DNA of 64,000 bases from JAXLRU01 sp046330935 (lineage in GTDB: Bacteria > Actinomycetota > Actinomycetes > Actinomycetales > Kineosporiaceae). The position numbers and the translations under genes are program-made. Location: NCBI GenBank assembly GCA_046330935.1, contig JAXLRU010000010.1, positions 1 to 64,000 on the forward strand. The letters run 5' to 3'. The number at the start of each line of letters is the position of its first letter. The stretch's first letter is position 1. This document shows, one piece after another, positions 15,347 through 23,861 of the stretch. A model generated the notes under the pieces. The model saw only the letters and a list, made by a program, of their open reading frames with translations, searched no databases and was not told where the DNA came from.

Positions 15347-18072
15347 GACCGGCCCACGCCGACGGACACCTCCAGCGGCACGCTGAGGTCGGCGGCGCCG
15401 GCCATGGCCTCGCGCACCAGCGCCTCCACCGTGTCACGCTCGCCCGTCCCGACCTCGAGGACCAGCTCGTCGTGCACCTGGAGGAGCAGCCGCGAGCGCA
15501 GGCCGCTGGTCCGCAGGCCCTCGTCGAGGCGCAGCATGGCCACCTTGATGATGTCGGCGGCCGATCCCTGGATGGGCGCGTTGAGGGCCATCCGCTCGGC
15601 CATCTCGCGCCGCTGCCGGTTGTCGCTGGTGAGGTCGGGCAGGTAGCGGCGGCGGCCGAGGATGGTCTCGGTGTAGCCGTTGCGCCGGGCGACGTCGACG
15701 ACGCCGCGCAGGTAGTCGCGCACGCCGCCGAAGCGGTCGAAGTAGTCGTCCATCAGGCCACGGGCCTCGTCCACGGGGATCGTCAGCTGGCGTGAGAGCC
15801 CGAACGCGGACAGGCCGTAGGCCAGCCCGTACGACATCGCCTTGATCTTGGAGCGCATCGCGGGGGTGACCTCGGCGGCCGGGACGCCGAAGACCCGGGA
15901 CCCGACGAAGCGGTGGAGGTCCTCACCCGAGCGGAACGCCTCGATCAGGTCGGGATCGGCGGACAGGTGGGCCATGATCCGCATCTCGATCTGCGAGTAG
16001 TCGGCCGTGAGCAGGCTCTCGTAGCCGTCGCCGACCACGAACGTCTCGCGGATCCGGCGACCCTCGTCCGTGCGGATCGGGATGTTCTGGAGGTTCGGGT
16101 CGGCCGAGGACAGCCGGCCCGTCGCCGCCACCGTCTGCTGGAACGTCGTGTGGATGCGCCCGTCGTCGCCGACGGTCTTGATCAGGCCTTCGACGGTCTG
16201 GCGGAGCTTGGAGGCGTCCCGGTGGCGCAGCAGGTGCAGCAGGAAGGGATGCTCCGTGCGGGTGTAGAGGTCCTGCAGCGCCTCGGCGTCCGTGGTGTAG
16301 CCGGTCTTCGTCCGCTTGGTCTTGGGCATGCCGAGCTTCTCGAAGAGCACCACCTGCAGCTGCTTGGGCGAGCCCAGGTTGATCTGCTCGCCGATGACGG
16401 CGTAGGCGTCCTCGGCCGCCTGGGCCACGGCGGCGGCGAAGTACGCCTCCAGCGCCGTCAGGGCCGCGACGTCCATGGCGATGCCGAGGCGCTCCATCCC
16501 CGCCAGCACGTCGACGAGCGGCAGCTCCAGATCGCGCAGGAGGGCGGCGGCGCCGCGCTCGGACAGTTCCTTGTCGAGTGCCTGGGACAGCTCCAGCACC
16601 GCGCGGGCGCGCACCATCGCCGCTTCGGCCTCGGCGTCGCGGTCCTCGCCCAGCGCCTCGCCGAGCATGAGCTGCCCCGTGGGCTCCTCGTCGACCTTCA
16701 GCTCGCGGCCGAGGTGGCGCAGGCTGAGATCGGCCAGGTCGAAGCCGCGCTGGTCGGGCCGGCACAGGTAGGCGGCCAGGGCGGTGTCCTGGACGACGCC
16801 GCGCAGGGCCAGGCCGCGCGCGGCGAGCCCGAGCATCGGCGGCTTGACGTCGTGCAGCACCTTCTCGCGAGCGGGGTCGGCCAGCCACGCGGCCAGTGCC
16901 GCCTCGGCGGTCGGGTCGGCGGTCGCGAGGTCGACGTACATGGCGGGCCCGTCGGCCGCCGCGACGGCGACGCCCGCCGCGTCCCCCGCGCCCCGACCGA
17001 ACGTCCCGTTCACGTGCACGCCGCAGCGGTCGCCTCCGTGATCGGCCAACCACGCCGTCACGGCCTCGCCGTCGAGCCGGGTGCCGTCGAGGGAGAACCC
17101 TCCCTCCGCCTCCGGTTCGGGCGCGCTGAGAGTGGCGAACAGGCGCTCGCGCAGGACCCGGAACTCCAGCCCGTCGAAGACCTGGTGCACCTCCTCGCGG
17201 TCCCACGCCCGCACGGCGAGGTCCTCCACCCCGAGGGTGAGCTCGAGGTCGTCGACGAGGCGGTTGAGCTGGCGGTTGCGCAGCACCGAGTCGAGGTGGG
17301 CGCGCAGGTTCTCCCCCGCCTTGCCGGTGATCCTGTCGACGTGGGCGACCACGCCGTCGAGGTCGCCGTACTGGGTGAGCCACTTCGCGGCGGTCTTGGG
17401 GCCGACGCCGGGCACGCCGGGGAGGTTGTCGCTGTCCTCGCCCACCAGGGCGGCCAGGTGCGGGTACAGCCGGGGCGGGATGCCGTACTTGGAGACGACG
17501 GCCTCGGGCGTGATCCGGCCGAGCTCGCTGACGCCCCGCACCGGGTAGAGCACGGTGACGTCGTCGTCCACGAGTTGGAAGGAGTCGCGGTCCCCCGTGG
17601 TCACCAGCACCTGCATGCCCCGCTCCCGGGCCTGGCGCACGAGGGTGGCGATGACGTCGTCGGCCTCGTACCCCTCCTTCTCCAGGACGGGGACGCGCAG
17701 CGCGGTGAGCACCTCCTTGATCAGCGCCACCTGACCGGAGAACTCGGCCGGGGAGCTGGAGCGGTTGGCCTTGTAGTCGGCGTAGGCCTCGCTGCGGAAG
17801 GTCTGCCGCGAGACGTCGAAGGCGACGGCCACGTGGTCGGGCGCCTCGTCGCGCAGCACGTTGATGAGCATCGAGGTGAACCCGTACACCGCGTTGGTGA
17901 CCTGCCCGGTGCTGGTCGAGAAGTTCTCCACGGGCAGGGCGAAGAAGGCGCGGTAGGCCAGCGAGTGCCCGTCCACGAGCAGCAGCCGAGGCCGCGCCGA
18001 CGGAGCCGGAGCGGCCGCCGGCCTCGCGGCGGTGGTGGCGGAACCGACGGCGGGGGCAGAGGGCGGCGTCAC
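15325..18072 (-). CDS. polA: DNA polymerase I
   Basis: 915-residue repair and Okazaki-processing polymerase. N-terminal 5'-3' exonuclease (LLLVDGHSLAYRAFF, GYEADDVIATL, LVGEDSDNLPGVPGVG), a middle 3'-5' exonuclease-like domain in which I do not find the DxE metal motif (so proofreading is probably lost, as in other actinobacterial Pol I), and a C-terminal palm/fingers (DYSQIEMRIMAHLS, KAMSYGLAYGLS, QVHDELVLEV). GTG 18072 is 7 nt after TAGGGT, a leaderless start; the first ~30 residues are Ala/Pro-rich. Divergent from a thioesterase gene only 19 bp away. Confidence 0.97.
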   Translation of the reverse strand: MTPPSAPAVGSATTAARPAAAPAPSARPRLLLVDGHSLAYRAFFALPVENFSTSTGQVTNAVYGFTSMLINVLRDEAPDHVAVAFDVSRQTFRSEAYADYKANRSSSPAEFSGQVALIKEVLTALRVPVLEKEGYEADDVIATLVRQARERGMQVLVTTGDRDSFQLVDDDVTVLYPVRGVSELGRITPEAVVSKYGIPPRLYPHLAALVGEDSDNLPGVPGVGPKTAAKWLTQYGDLDGVVAHVDRITGKAGENLRAHLDSVLRNRQLNRLVDDLELTLGVEDLAVRAWDREEVHQVFDGLEFRVLRERLFATLSAPEPEAEGGFSLDGTRLDGEAVTAWLADHGGDRCGVHVNGTFGRGAGDAAGVAVAAADGPAMYVDLATADPTAEAALAAWLADPAREKVLHDVKPPMLGLAARGLALRGVVQDTALAAYLCRPDQRGFDLADLSLRHLGRELKVDEEPTGQLMLGEALGEDRDAEAEAAMVRARAVLELSQALDKELSERGAAALLRDLELPLVDVLAGMERLGIAMDVAALTALEAYFAAAVAQAAEDAYAVIGEQINLGSPKQLQVVLFEKLGMPKTKRTKTGYTTDAEALQDLYTRTEHPFLLHLLRHRDASKLRQTVEGLIKTVGDDGRIHTTFQQTVAATGRLSSADPNLQNIPIRTDEGRRIRETFVVGDGYESLLTADYSQIEMRIMAHLSADPDLIEAFRSGEDLHRFVGSRVFGVPAAEVTPAMRSKIKAMSYGLAYGLSAFGLSRQLTIPVDEARGLMDDYFDRFGGVRDYLRGVVDVARRNGYTETILGRRRYLPDLTSDNRQRREMAERMALNAPIQGSAADIIKVAMLRLDEGLRTSGLRSRLLLQVHDELVLEVGTGERDTVEALVREAMAGAADLSVPLEVSVGVGRSWHEAGH

Positions 18073-18079
18073 GCCTGCC

Positions 18080-18102
18080 ACCCTAGGGGCCATGACCGAC
18101 AC
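18080..18102 (-). promoter_or_regulatory. Possible PafBC-like promoter of polA, overlapping the divergent gene
   Basis: Minus strand GTGTCGGTC, 8-nt spacer, TAGGGT, 7 nt, polA GTG. It matches 7 of 9 positions of TTGTCRGTG. The upstream element lies inside the first codons of the divergent thioesterase, where repeated Thr-Asp codons (ACCGAC) create the match, so coincidence is possible. Confidence 0.45.
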
Positions 18103-18523
18103 GACCGACACCAGCGGGCCCGGGGTCGCCGACCTGTTCTCCCCCACGCGCCTGGCCGGGACGCTGCTGGAGCGCATGGGCATGGAGCTGCAGGAGGTCG
18201 GCGCCTCCCGCGCGGTCGCCCGGATGCCGGTCGCGGGCAACACGCAGCCGTTCGGGCTCCTGCACGGCGGGGCGTCGGCCGCCCTGGCGGAGACCGTCGC
18301 CAGCGTCGCCGCGACCGTGCACGCTCAGCAGTACGGGTGCTACGCCGTCGGGGTCGATCTCAACGCCACGCACCACCGCGGCGTCACGACCGGCTGGGTG
18401 CACGCCACCGCCACCGCGCTGAGCCTCGGCCGGACCGTGGCCAGCTACGACGTGGAGGTCCGCGACGACGACGGGCGGCGCGTCTGCACCGCCCGCCTCA
18501 CCTGCGTGCTGCGCCGGGCCTGA
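18092..18523 (+). CDS. PaaI-family hotdog thioesterase
   Basis: 143-residue single hotdog-fold acyl-CoA thioesterase of the PaaI/YbgC-like group (uncharacterised ComA2-type subset). The family signature is visible around residues 50-65: QPFGLLHGGASAALAET, with the HGG turn and a following acidic residue for catalysis; the later strand VDLNATHHRGVTTGWV is also typical. Substrate unknown, possibly phenylacetyl-CoA or menaquinone-pathway CoA esters. ATG 18092 begins MTDTTDTSGP. Divergent from polA with 19 bp between starts; the two must share or overlap promoter sequence. Confidence 0.88.
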   Translation: MTDTTDTSGPGVADLFSPTRLAGTLLERMGMELQEVGASRAVARMPVAGNTQPFGLLHGGASAALAETVASVAATVHAQQYGCYAVGVDLNATHHRGVTTGWVHATATALSLGRTVASYDVEVRDDDGRRVCTARLTCVLRRA

Positions 18524-18591
18524 CGCCGCGCTGCTCGGCCCCCTGCTTGCCGGCCTGCCTCGCCGACCGGCTCGTCGTCCTCGCGGTGGAG

Positions 18592-19212
18592 TCAGGCGAC
18601 GCCGTCGGCCGCCGGCCCGAGCTCGGCCGGGGGCACGTCCTCGGGGCGTGAGCGCAGCCGCGCCTGGAGCGTGCGCCGCCGGGCGAGCACGTCCTCCAGC
18701 ACCGGCCGGCGGCCCTCCGACACCAGGCGTCGACGCAGCGCGGCGACGCTCGTGCCCCGGCGCACGACCATGGGGGCGAACCCGAGCCGGGCCCAGAAGC
18801 GGTGCGTCGCCCGCGCGCCCGGCACCACGTTGCACACCACCTGGTCCACGCCGGCCCTGTCGGCGGCGCTGGCCGTGGCTGCCACCAGTGCCCGGCCGAC
18901 CCCCCGGCGGCGGGCCTCGGCGGAGACGAAGAGCTGCTCCACCTGGACGACGGGCGTGGGCGCGAGCGGGTTGAGCGAGGCGGTGCGCAGGACCGCGAAG
19001 CCGACGGCCTCACCCTCGGTGCGGGCGAGCAGGACGTCGACGTGGTGGTCGGTGAGGGCCTCGAGGAGACGGGCCCGGACGGCGTCGGCCGCGACGACGG
19101 GCACGTGCCGGCCCATGTCCACGAGTTCCTGGCGTGCCTGGGCCCACAGGCCCACGAGCACGTCCACGTCCCCCGCGGTCGCGGGGCGCACCTCCACGGG
19201 ATGGCGGGGCAC
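18592..19212 (-). CDS. GNAT-family N-acetyltransferase
   Basis: 206-residue acetyltransferase. The acetyl-CoA-binding motif A is seen as QLFVSAEARRRGVGRALVAA (about residues 82-101; RxxGxG/A type), followed by a motif B region with FWARLGFAPM. The N-terminus (VEVRPATAGDVDVLVGLW) is the usual beta1-alpha1. A C-terminal extension of about 50 residues, rich in Arg (RRRLVSEGRRPVL), is unassigned. Acceptor substrate unknown. GTG 19212 has GAGGAGG 6 nt upstream, an excellent site. It stands alone, convergent with the thioesterase gene. Confidence 0.85.
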   Translation of the reverse strand: MPRHPVEVRPATAGDVDVLVGLWAQARQELVDMGRHVPVVAADAVRARLLEALTDHHVDVLLARTEGEAVGFAVLRTASLNPLAPTPVVQVEQLFVSAEARRRGVGRALVAATASAADRAGVDQVVCNVVPGARATHRFWARLGFAPMVVRRGTSVAALRRRLVSEGRRPVLEDVLARRRTLQARLRSRPEDVPPAELGPAADGVA

Positions 19213-19588
19213 GGTCGTCCTCCTCGTCGGCCGCGTCGCGCCAGGAGGGGACCTGCGGCGTCGACGGCGCTGCGGCAGCGTACGTCCGCGGGGTCCGCGG
19301 CGGAAGGGGCCCGACGGGGGACGTCCCCGCCGCTCCCGAGCCGACCGCGACGCCGCCGGCGCGGGTCGCGGTGAGGGGGCCCTTCCCCGGCCCGGCGAAC
19401 CCCCAGTAAGCACGGATTTCCACGTGGACCAGTGACCTTGAAATCACATCCATGTCACGACGGCGTGACACGGTGGTACGCCCCCTGACGTGCTCCTATA
19501 GTTCCCCCCGATCGGGGCACGCCCGGGATCAGCCCGGGCCGGCCGTTGTGTGGCCGTCGTCTGTGCCCGGCAGGAAGAGGGTGGATCC
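19213..19588. promoter_or_regulatory. Regulatory region upstream of the branched-chain amino-acid transporter operon
   Basis: 376 bp without a gene. Left part: leader of the divergent GNAT gene. Right part: a 7-bp dyad TGTCACG-ACGG-CGTGACA (19453-19470), a -10-like TATAGT (19497-19502) with no good -35, then in the predicted 5' UTR a 12-bp palindrome CCCCGATCGGGG (19506-19517) and a hairpin GCCCGGG/CCCGGGC (19521-19539). The dyad, about 27 nt upstream of the -10, is a reasonable operator. No leader peptide rich in Leu, Ile or Val is evident. Confidence 0.5.
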
Positions 19589-20728
19589 GTGCGCATCACG
19601 CGCTTGACGGCGGCGGTGGCGATTCTCGCCTCCGTCAGCATGGGCGTCGCCGCCTGCGGCGACGACGACGGCTCGTCGGCTTCCGGGAGCAAGTGCGATC
19701 TCGTCATCGCCTTCTTCGGGGCCCAGACCGGTGACGCGGCGAACCTCGGGATCAACATCTCCAACGGGGCCAAGCTCGCGATCGACCAGTACAACGCCAA
19801 GAACGCCGACTGCAAGGTGCAGCTCAAGCCGTTCGACTCGCAGGGCTCGCCCGACCAGGCGCCCGCGCTCGCGCAGAAGATCGTGCAGGACAGCAAGATC
19901 GTCGGCGTCGTGGGCCCGGCGTTCTCGGGCGAGTCGAAGGTCGCCGACCCGGTGTTCGAGGAGGCGGGCCTCCCGATCATCACCCCCTCCGCCACGAACC
20001 CGACGCTGGCGGAGAACGGGTGGAAGATCTTCCACCGTATTCTCGGCAATGACGCGGTTCAGGGACCGGCCGCCGCGAAGTACATCTCCGACACGCTCAT
20101 GGCCCAGAAGGTCTACGTCGTGGATGACGCGAGTGACTACGGCAAGGGCCTGGCGGACGCCGTGAAGGGCGCGCTCGGGTCGAAGGTCGTGGGCACCCAG
20201 ACCATCCAGCAGAAGCAGACCGACTTCTCCTCGGTCGTCACCGCGGTGAAGGCCAGCGGCGCCACCGCCCTGTTCTACGGCGGCTACTACGCCGAGGGCG
20301 GCCTCCTCCGCAAGCAGCTCACCGACGGCGGCGGCCAGGCCATCACCCTGGTGGCCGGCGACGGCGTGAAGGACGACGGCTACATCCAGGCAGCCGGCTC
20401 CGCGGCGGCCGAGGGCAGCATCCTCACCTGCCCGTGCCTGCCGCCGGACAAGGCGCCCGGCACGTTCTTCGAGGACTTCAAGAAGGCCTACAACGTCGAC
20501 CCCGGCACCTACTCGGCCGAGGCCTTCGACGCCGCCACGGTGTTCCTCGACGGCATCGCCGCCGGCAAGACCACCCGCGCCGACCTGCTCGCGTTCGTGA
20601 AGTCCTACAACAAGCAGGGCCTGACCAAGGTGATCTCGTTCGACGACAAGGGCGAGGTCTCCGACAAGGGGGTCTGGGCGTACAAGGTCTCCGGCGGGAA
20701 GATCGTCGCCGACCAAGAGATCAAGTGA
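19589..20728 (+). CDS. livK: Branched-chain amino-acid ABC transporter, substrate-binding lipoprotein
   Basis: 379-residue periplasmic-binding-type lipoprotein (Leu/Ile/Val-binding, Peripla_BP_6 family). A signal peptide (VRITRLTAAVAILASV) ends in the lipobox VAAC near residue 22, so the mature protein is anchored through a lipidated Cys. The mature part begins CDLVIAFFGAQTGDAANLG and carries the conserved GVVGPAFSGES ligand-loop region. GTG 19589 has GAGG 8 nt upstream. It is the first gene of a five-gene transporter, separated from the permease genes by two hairpins. Ligand specificity (Leu/Ile/Val or another amino acid) is not proven by sequence. Confidence 0.92.
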   Translation: MRITRLTAAVAILASVSMGVAACGDDDGSSASGSKCDLVIAFFGAQTGDAANLGINISNGAKLAIDQYNAKNADCKVQLKPFDSQGSPDQAPALAQKIVQDSKIVGVVGPAFSGESKVADPVFEEAGLPIITPSATNPTLAENGWKIFHRILGNDAVQGPAAAKYISDTLMAQKVYVVDDASDYGKGLADAVKGALGSKVVGTQTIQQKQTDFSSVVTAVKASGATALFYGGYYAEGGLLRKQLTDGGGQAITLVAGDGVKDDGYIQAAGSAAAEGSILTCPCLPPDKAPGTFFEDFKKAYNVDPGTYSAEAFDAATVFLDGIAAGKTTRADLLAFVKSYNKQGLTKVISFDDKGEVSDKGVWAYKVSGGKIVADQEIK

Positions 20729-20734
20729 GCCTCA

Positions 20735-20757
20735 CCGCCTGAGGCCGGCTCAGGCGG
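20735..20757 (+). terminator. Intra-operon hairpin 1 after livK
   Basis: Perfect 9-bp stem (CCGCCTGAG / CTCAGGCGG) with loop GCCGG, starting 6 nt after the livK stop. No T run. Probably mRNA-stabilising or partially terminating. Confidence 0.65.
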
Positions 20758-20762
20758 ACTGC

Positions 20763-20798
20763 ACGAGGCCGGGCGTCGTCACCGGCGCCCGGCCTCGT
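20763..20798 (+). terminator. Intra-operon hairpin 2 before livH
   Basis: Perfect 13-bp stem (20763-20775 with 20786-20798) and a 10-nt loop, ending 10 nt before the livH ribosome binding site. With hairpin 1 it should reduce downstream transcription and protect livK mRNA. Confidence 0.7.
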
Positions 20799-20820
20799 CG
20801 TGGTCTGGAAAGGACCCTTC

Positions 20821-21771
20821 GTGCACTGGGACACCCTCGTCAACCAGTTCGGTGAGCTCACGGTCACCGGGCTGGCGCAGGGCGCCATCTACGCCCTCGT
20901 CGCGCTCGGCTACACGCTCGTGTACGGCGTGCTGCGACTCATCAACTTCGCTCACTCCGAGGTCTTCGTCGTGGGCACCTTCGCCACGATCCTGACGCTG
21001 CGCATGGTCGGCATCGGGCCCGACGAGCCCATCCCCGGCATGCTCGCCGTCATCGGCATCGTGACGTTGGCCCTCCTGATCTCGGCCCTCGCCTCGGCCG
21101 GCACGGCGGTGGTCGTCGAGCGGATCGCCTACCGTCCCCTGCGGCGGCGCAACGCCCCACCCCTGGTGTTCCTGATCTCCGCCATCGGCGCCTCGCTGCT
21201 CATCCAGGAGCTCATCGCCCTGTTCCTCGGCCGCGACTACGAGCCGGTGGGCAACCTCGTGAAGCCCTCGGTGCAGTTCTCGATCTTCGGGGCCGACGTG
21301 ACCAACCGCCAGATCCTGATGGTGGCGGCCGCGGTGCTGATGATGGTCGGGCTGGACACCTTCGTGGGCCGCACCCGCCTGGGGCGCGGCATCCGTGCCG
21401 TCTCCCAGAACCCCGACGCCGCAGCGCTGATGGGGGTCAACAAGGACCGCGTCATCGCGCTGACCTTCGTGCTCGGTGGTCTGATGGCGGGCGTGGCGGC
21501 GGTGCTGTACGACCTCAACTTCGGGGTGACGCGCTTCTCCGCCGGCTTCCTCATCGGCCTCAAGGCGTTCACCGCCGCCGTCCTGGGGGGCATCGGCAAC
21601 CTGCGCGGCGCCCTGCTCGGGGGGCTGCTGCTGGGCCTGGTCGAGAACTGGGGCTCGGCGCTGATCGGGGCCCAGTGGCGCGACGTCATCGCGTTCGTGT
21701 TCCTCATCGCGGTCCTGATGGTCCGTCCCAGCGGCATCCTCGGCGAGTCCCTGACGAAGGCGCGGGCCTGA
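20821..21771 (+). CDS. livH: Branched-chain amino-acid ABC transporter, permease LivH
   Basis: 316-residue inner-membrane permease with about eight transmembrane helices. The family N-terminal pattern GLAQGAIYALVALGYTLVYGVLRLINFAHSE is recognisable in pieces (GLAQGAIYALVALG; INFAHSE). The conserved EAA-like cytoplasmic segment appears as AVSQNPDAAALMGVNKDRVI around residue 195, which docks on the ATPases. GTG 20821 has AAAGGA 6 nt upstream. It pairs with LivM; the livM ATG begins one base after the livH stop. Confidence 0.93.
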   Translation: MHWDTLVNQFGELTVTGLAQGAIYALVALGYTLVYGVLRLINFAHSEVFVVGTFATILTLRMVGIGPDEPIPGMLAVIGIVTLALLISALASAGTAVVVERIAYRPLRRRNAPPLVFLISAIGASLLIQELIALFLGRDYEPVGNLVKPSVQFSIFGADVTNRQILMVAAAVLMMVGLDTFVGRTRLGRGIRAVSQNPDAAALMGVNKDRVIALTFVLGGLMAGVAAVLYDLNFGVTRFSAGFLIGLKAFTAAVLGGIGNLRGALLGGLLLGLVENWGSALIGAQWRDVIAFVFLIAVLMVRPSGILGESLTKARA

Positions 21772-21772
21772 C

Positions 21773-23062
21773 ATGACCGACACCCCTGTTGTCCCCAGCT
21801 CCCGCACGGGCGCCATCGGCGAATGGCGGGCGAGGTTCAGCGCCGCCCCCGGGTGGGTGAAGCTGCTCGTGGCAGCCGCCTTCGTGGCTCTCATCGCGGC
21901 CCTGCCCGTGATCGACCCGCCCCTGCTGACCACGCCGGAGTCGGCGTTCGTCGCCGTCCTGTTCAGCGTGGGGATCTACGCGCTGTGCGCGATCGGCCTC
22001 AACATCGTCGTCGGCATGGCCGGCCTGCTCGACCTCGGCTACGTCGGCTTCTTCGCCACGGGTGCGTACACGGTGGCCGTGTTCGGCTCGCCGAAGAGCG
22101 AACTCGGGACGGGCTGGCCGTGGCTGGCCTGCGTGCCCCTCGCGGTCGCCGTGTCGATGCTCGCGGGCGTCCTGCTCGGCTGGCCGACGCTGCGCCTGCG
22201 CGGGGACTACCTCGCCATCGTCACCCTGGGTTTCGGCGAGATCGTGCGCCTGACCGCCGTCAACTGGGGCCAGCTCGGCAACATGGCGGGCATCGCGCAG
22301 GTGCCCAGGCCCCCGGGCAAGCGCTCCGACGGCAGCAAGCTGTTCTCGATCATCGACGTGAAGCCGTTCTTCTGGCTGGTCCTGGCCGCGGTGCTCCTGG
22401 TGCTCGTGCTGGTCTCGAACCTCGAGCGCAGCCGGGTCGGGCGGTCCTGGCTGGCGATCCGTGAGGACGAGGACGCCGCGGAGCTGATGGGGGTGCCGAC
22501 GTTCCGGTTCAAGCTCTGGGCGTTCGCCTGCGGTGCCGCCGTCGGTGGGCTCTCCGGTGCGATCTACGCCAGCTACCAGCAGTTCGTGAACCCCGAGAGC
22601 TTCCCCGTCCAGACCTCGATGATGTTCCTCGCCGCCGTCCTGATCGGCGGCGCCGGCAACAAGTACGGCGTGGTCCTCGGCGCCGTCATCGTCTACTACA
22701 CCCCCGAGCGCCTGCGCAGCCTCGACGACTCCCTGGTGATCACCTGGTACGTGGTCCTGGTCGCCGCCGCCGCCCTATGGGTGTGGACCAACCGTCGCCC
22801 CGGCCCCGCGGGGCGCGCGCGCCGCTGGTGGCTCGGCCCCGCCGTGACCGTCGCGGTGCTGGCCCTCCTGCCGGTGCTGCTCAAGGAGCTGCCGACCTGG
22901 TTCGGCGACCGCGGCAAGATCGACCAGCTGCGGTTCCTCATGTTCGGCGCCGCGCTGATCGTGATGAGCGTCTTCCGCCCGCAGGGCCTGCTGCCCAACC
23001 GTCGCCGTGCCACCGAACTCGCCGACCGTGCCAAGGAGGTGGAGGCCGGTGTCAACGCCTGA
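21773..23062 (+). CDS. livM: Branched-chain amino-acid ABC transporter, permease LivM
   Basis: 429-residue membrane permease, partner of LivH. The motif GLNIVVGMAGLLDLGYVGFFATGAYT lies around residues 77-102, characteristic of LivM. The EAA-type loop is RSWLAIREDEDAAELMGV (about 225). Ten or so hydrophobic segments are visible, including a C-terminal pair (WLGPAVTVAVLALLPVLL; MFGAALIVMSVF) beyond the usual core, ending RPQGLLPNRR. The 3' end overlaps livG by 14 nt and carries its AAGGAGGT ribosome binding site. Confidence 0.93.
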   Translation: MTDTPVVPSSRTGAIGEWRARFSAAPGWVKLLVAAAFVALIAALPVIDPPLLTTPESAFVAVLFSVGIYALCAIGLNIVVGMAGLLDLGYVGFFATGAYTVAVFGSPKSELGTGWPWLACVPLAVAVSMLAGVLLGWPTLRLRGDYLAIVTLGFGEIVRLTAVNWGQLGNMAGIAQVPRPPGKRSDGSKLFSIIDVKPFFWLVLAAVLLVLVLVSNLERSRVGRSWLAIREDEDAAELMGVPTFRFKLWAFACGAAVGGLSGAIYASYQQFVNPESFPVQTSMMFLAAVLIGGAGNKYGVVLGAVIVYYTPERLRSLDDSLVITWYVVLVAAAALWVWTNRRPGPAGRARRWWLGPAVTVAVLALLPVLLKELPTWFGDRGKIDQLRFLMFGAALIVMSVFRPQGLLPNRRRATELADRAKEVEAGVNA

Positions 23063-23861
23063 ACCGACGGCGGCGACGTCCGCACCGTCCGACCCGCTCC
23101 TCGTCGTCGACGACGTCACGCTGCGATTCGGCGGCGTGACGGCCCTGGACTCGGTCACGTTCGAGATCCGTCGCGGGGAGATCCTCGGGCTGATCGGCCC
23201 CAACGGAGCCGGCAAGACGACCTGCTTCAACGCGATGACGGGCGTCTACCAGCCGACCTCCGGGCGCGTGGTCTTCAACGGGCGCAGTCTGAGCGGCCTC
23301 AAGCGCAACAAGATCACTCGACGCGGGATCGCGCGGACGTTCCAGAACATCCGGCTGTTCCCGGAGATGACGGCGCTGGAGAACGTCATGGTGGGTGCCG
23401 ACGCGCGGCACCGCACCAGCGTGCCCGGGGCCCTCCTGCGCCTGCCCCGCCACCGGCACGAGGAGCAGCAGGGCCACGCCCTGGCGATGGAGATGCTCGA
23501 CCTCGTCGGGCTGGCCGGCAAGGCCGGGCACACCGCCCGCAACCTCCCCTACGGGGACCAGCGGCGGCTCGAGATCGCCCGGGCGCTCGCCACGCAGCCG
23601 CAGCTGCTGTGCCTGGACGAGCCGGCCGCCGGCTTCAACCCGGCGGAGAAGGTCGCGCTGCTCGAGCTCATCCGCAAGGTGCGCGACAGTGGCTACACCG
23701 TCCTGCTGATCGAGCACGACATGCGCCTGGTCATGGGCGTCACCGACCGGATCGTCGTGCTCGAGTTCGGGCGCAAGATCGCCGAGGGGTCCCCCGCCGA
23801 GATCCGCGAGAACCCGGCCGTGATCGCCGCCTACCTGGGAGTGCCCGATGACGCTGCTTGA
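23049..23861 (+). CDS. livG: Branched-chain amino-acid ABC transporter, ATP-binding protein LivG
   Basis: 270-residue ATPase. Walker A GPNGAGKTT at about residue 55, Q-loop in RTFQNIRLFPEM, signature in the degenerate LivG form LPYGDQRRLEIARAL, Walker B LLCLDEPAAGFNP, and switch His in IEHDMRLVMGV. LPYGDQR replacing LSGGQ is normal for LivG. GTG 23049 is set by AAGGAGGT 8 nt upstream. It overlaps livM by 14 nt and livF by 14 nt, so the three are translationally coupled. Confidence 0.94.
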   Translation: MSTPEPTAATSAPSDPLLVVDDVTLRFGGVTALDSVTFEIRRGEILGLIGPNGAGKTTCFNAMTGVYQPTSGRVVFNGRSLSGLKRNKITRRGIARTFQNIRLFPEMTALENVMVGADARHRTSVPGALLRLPRHRHEEQQGHALAMEMLDLVGLAGKAGHTARNLPYGDQRRLEIARALATQPQLLCLDEPAAGFNPAEKVALLELIRKVRDSGYTVLLIEHDMRLVMGVTDRIVVLEFGRKIAEGSPAEIRENPAVIAAYLGVPDDAA

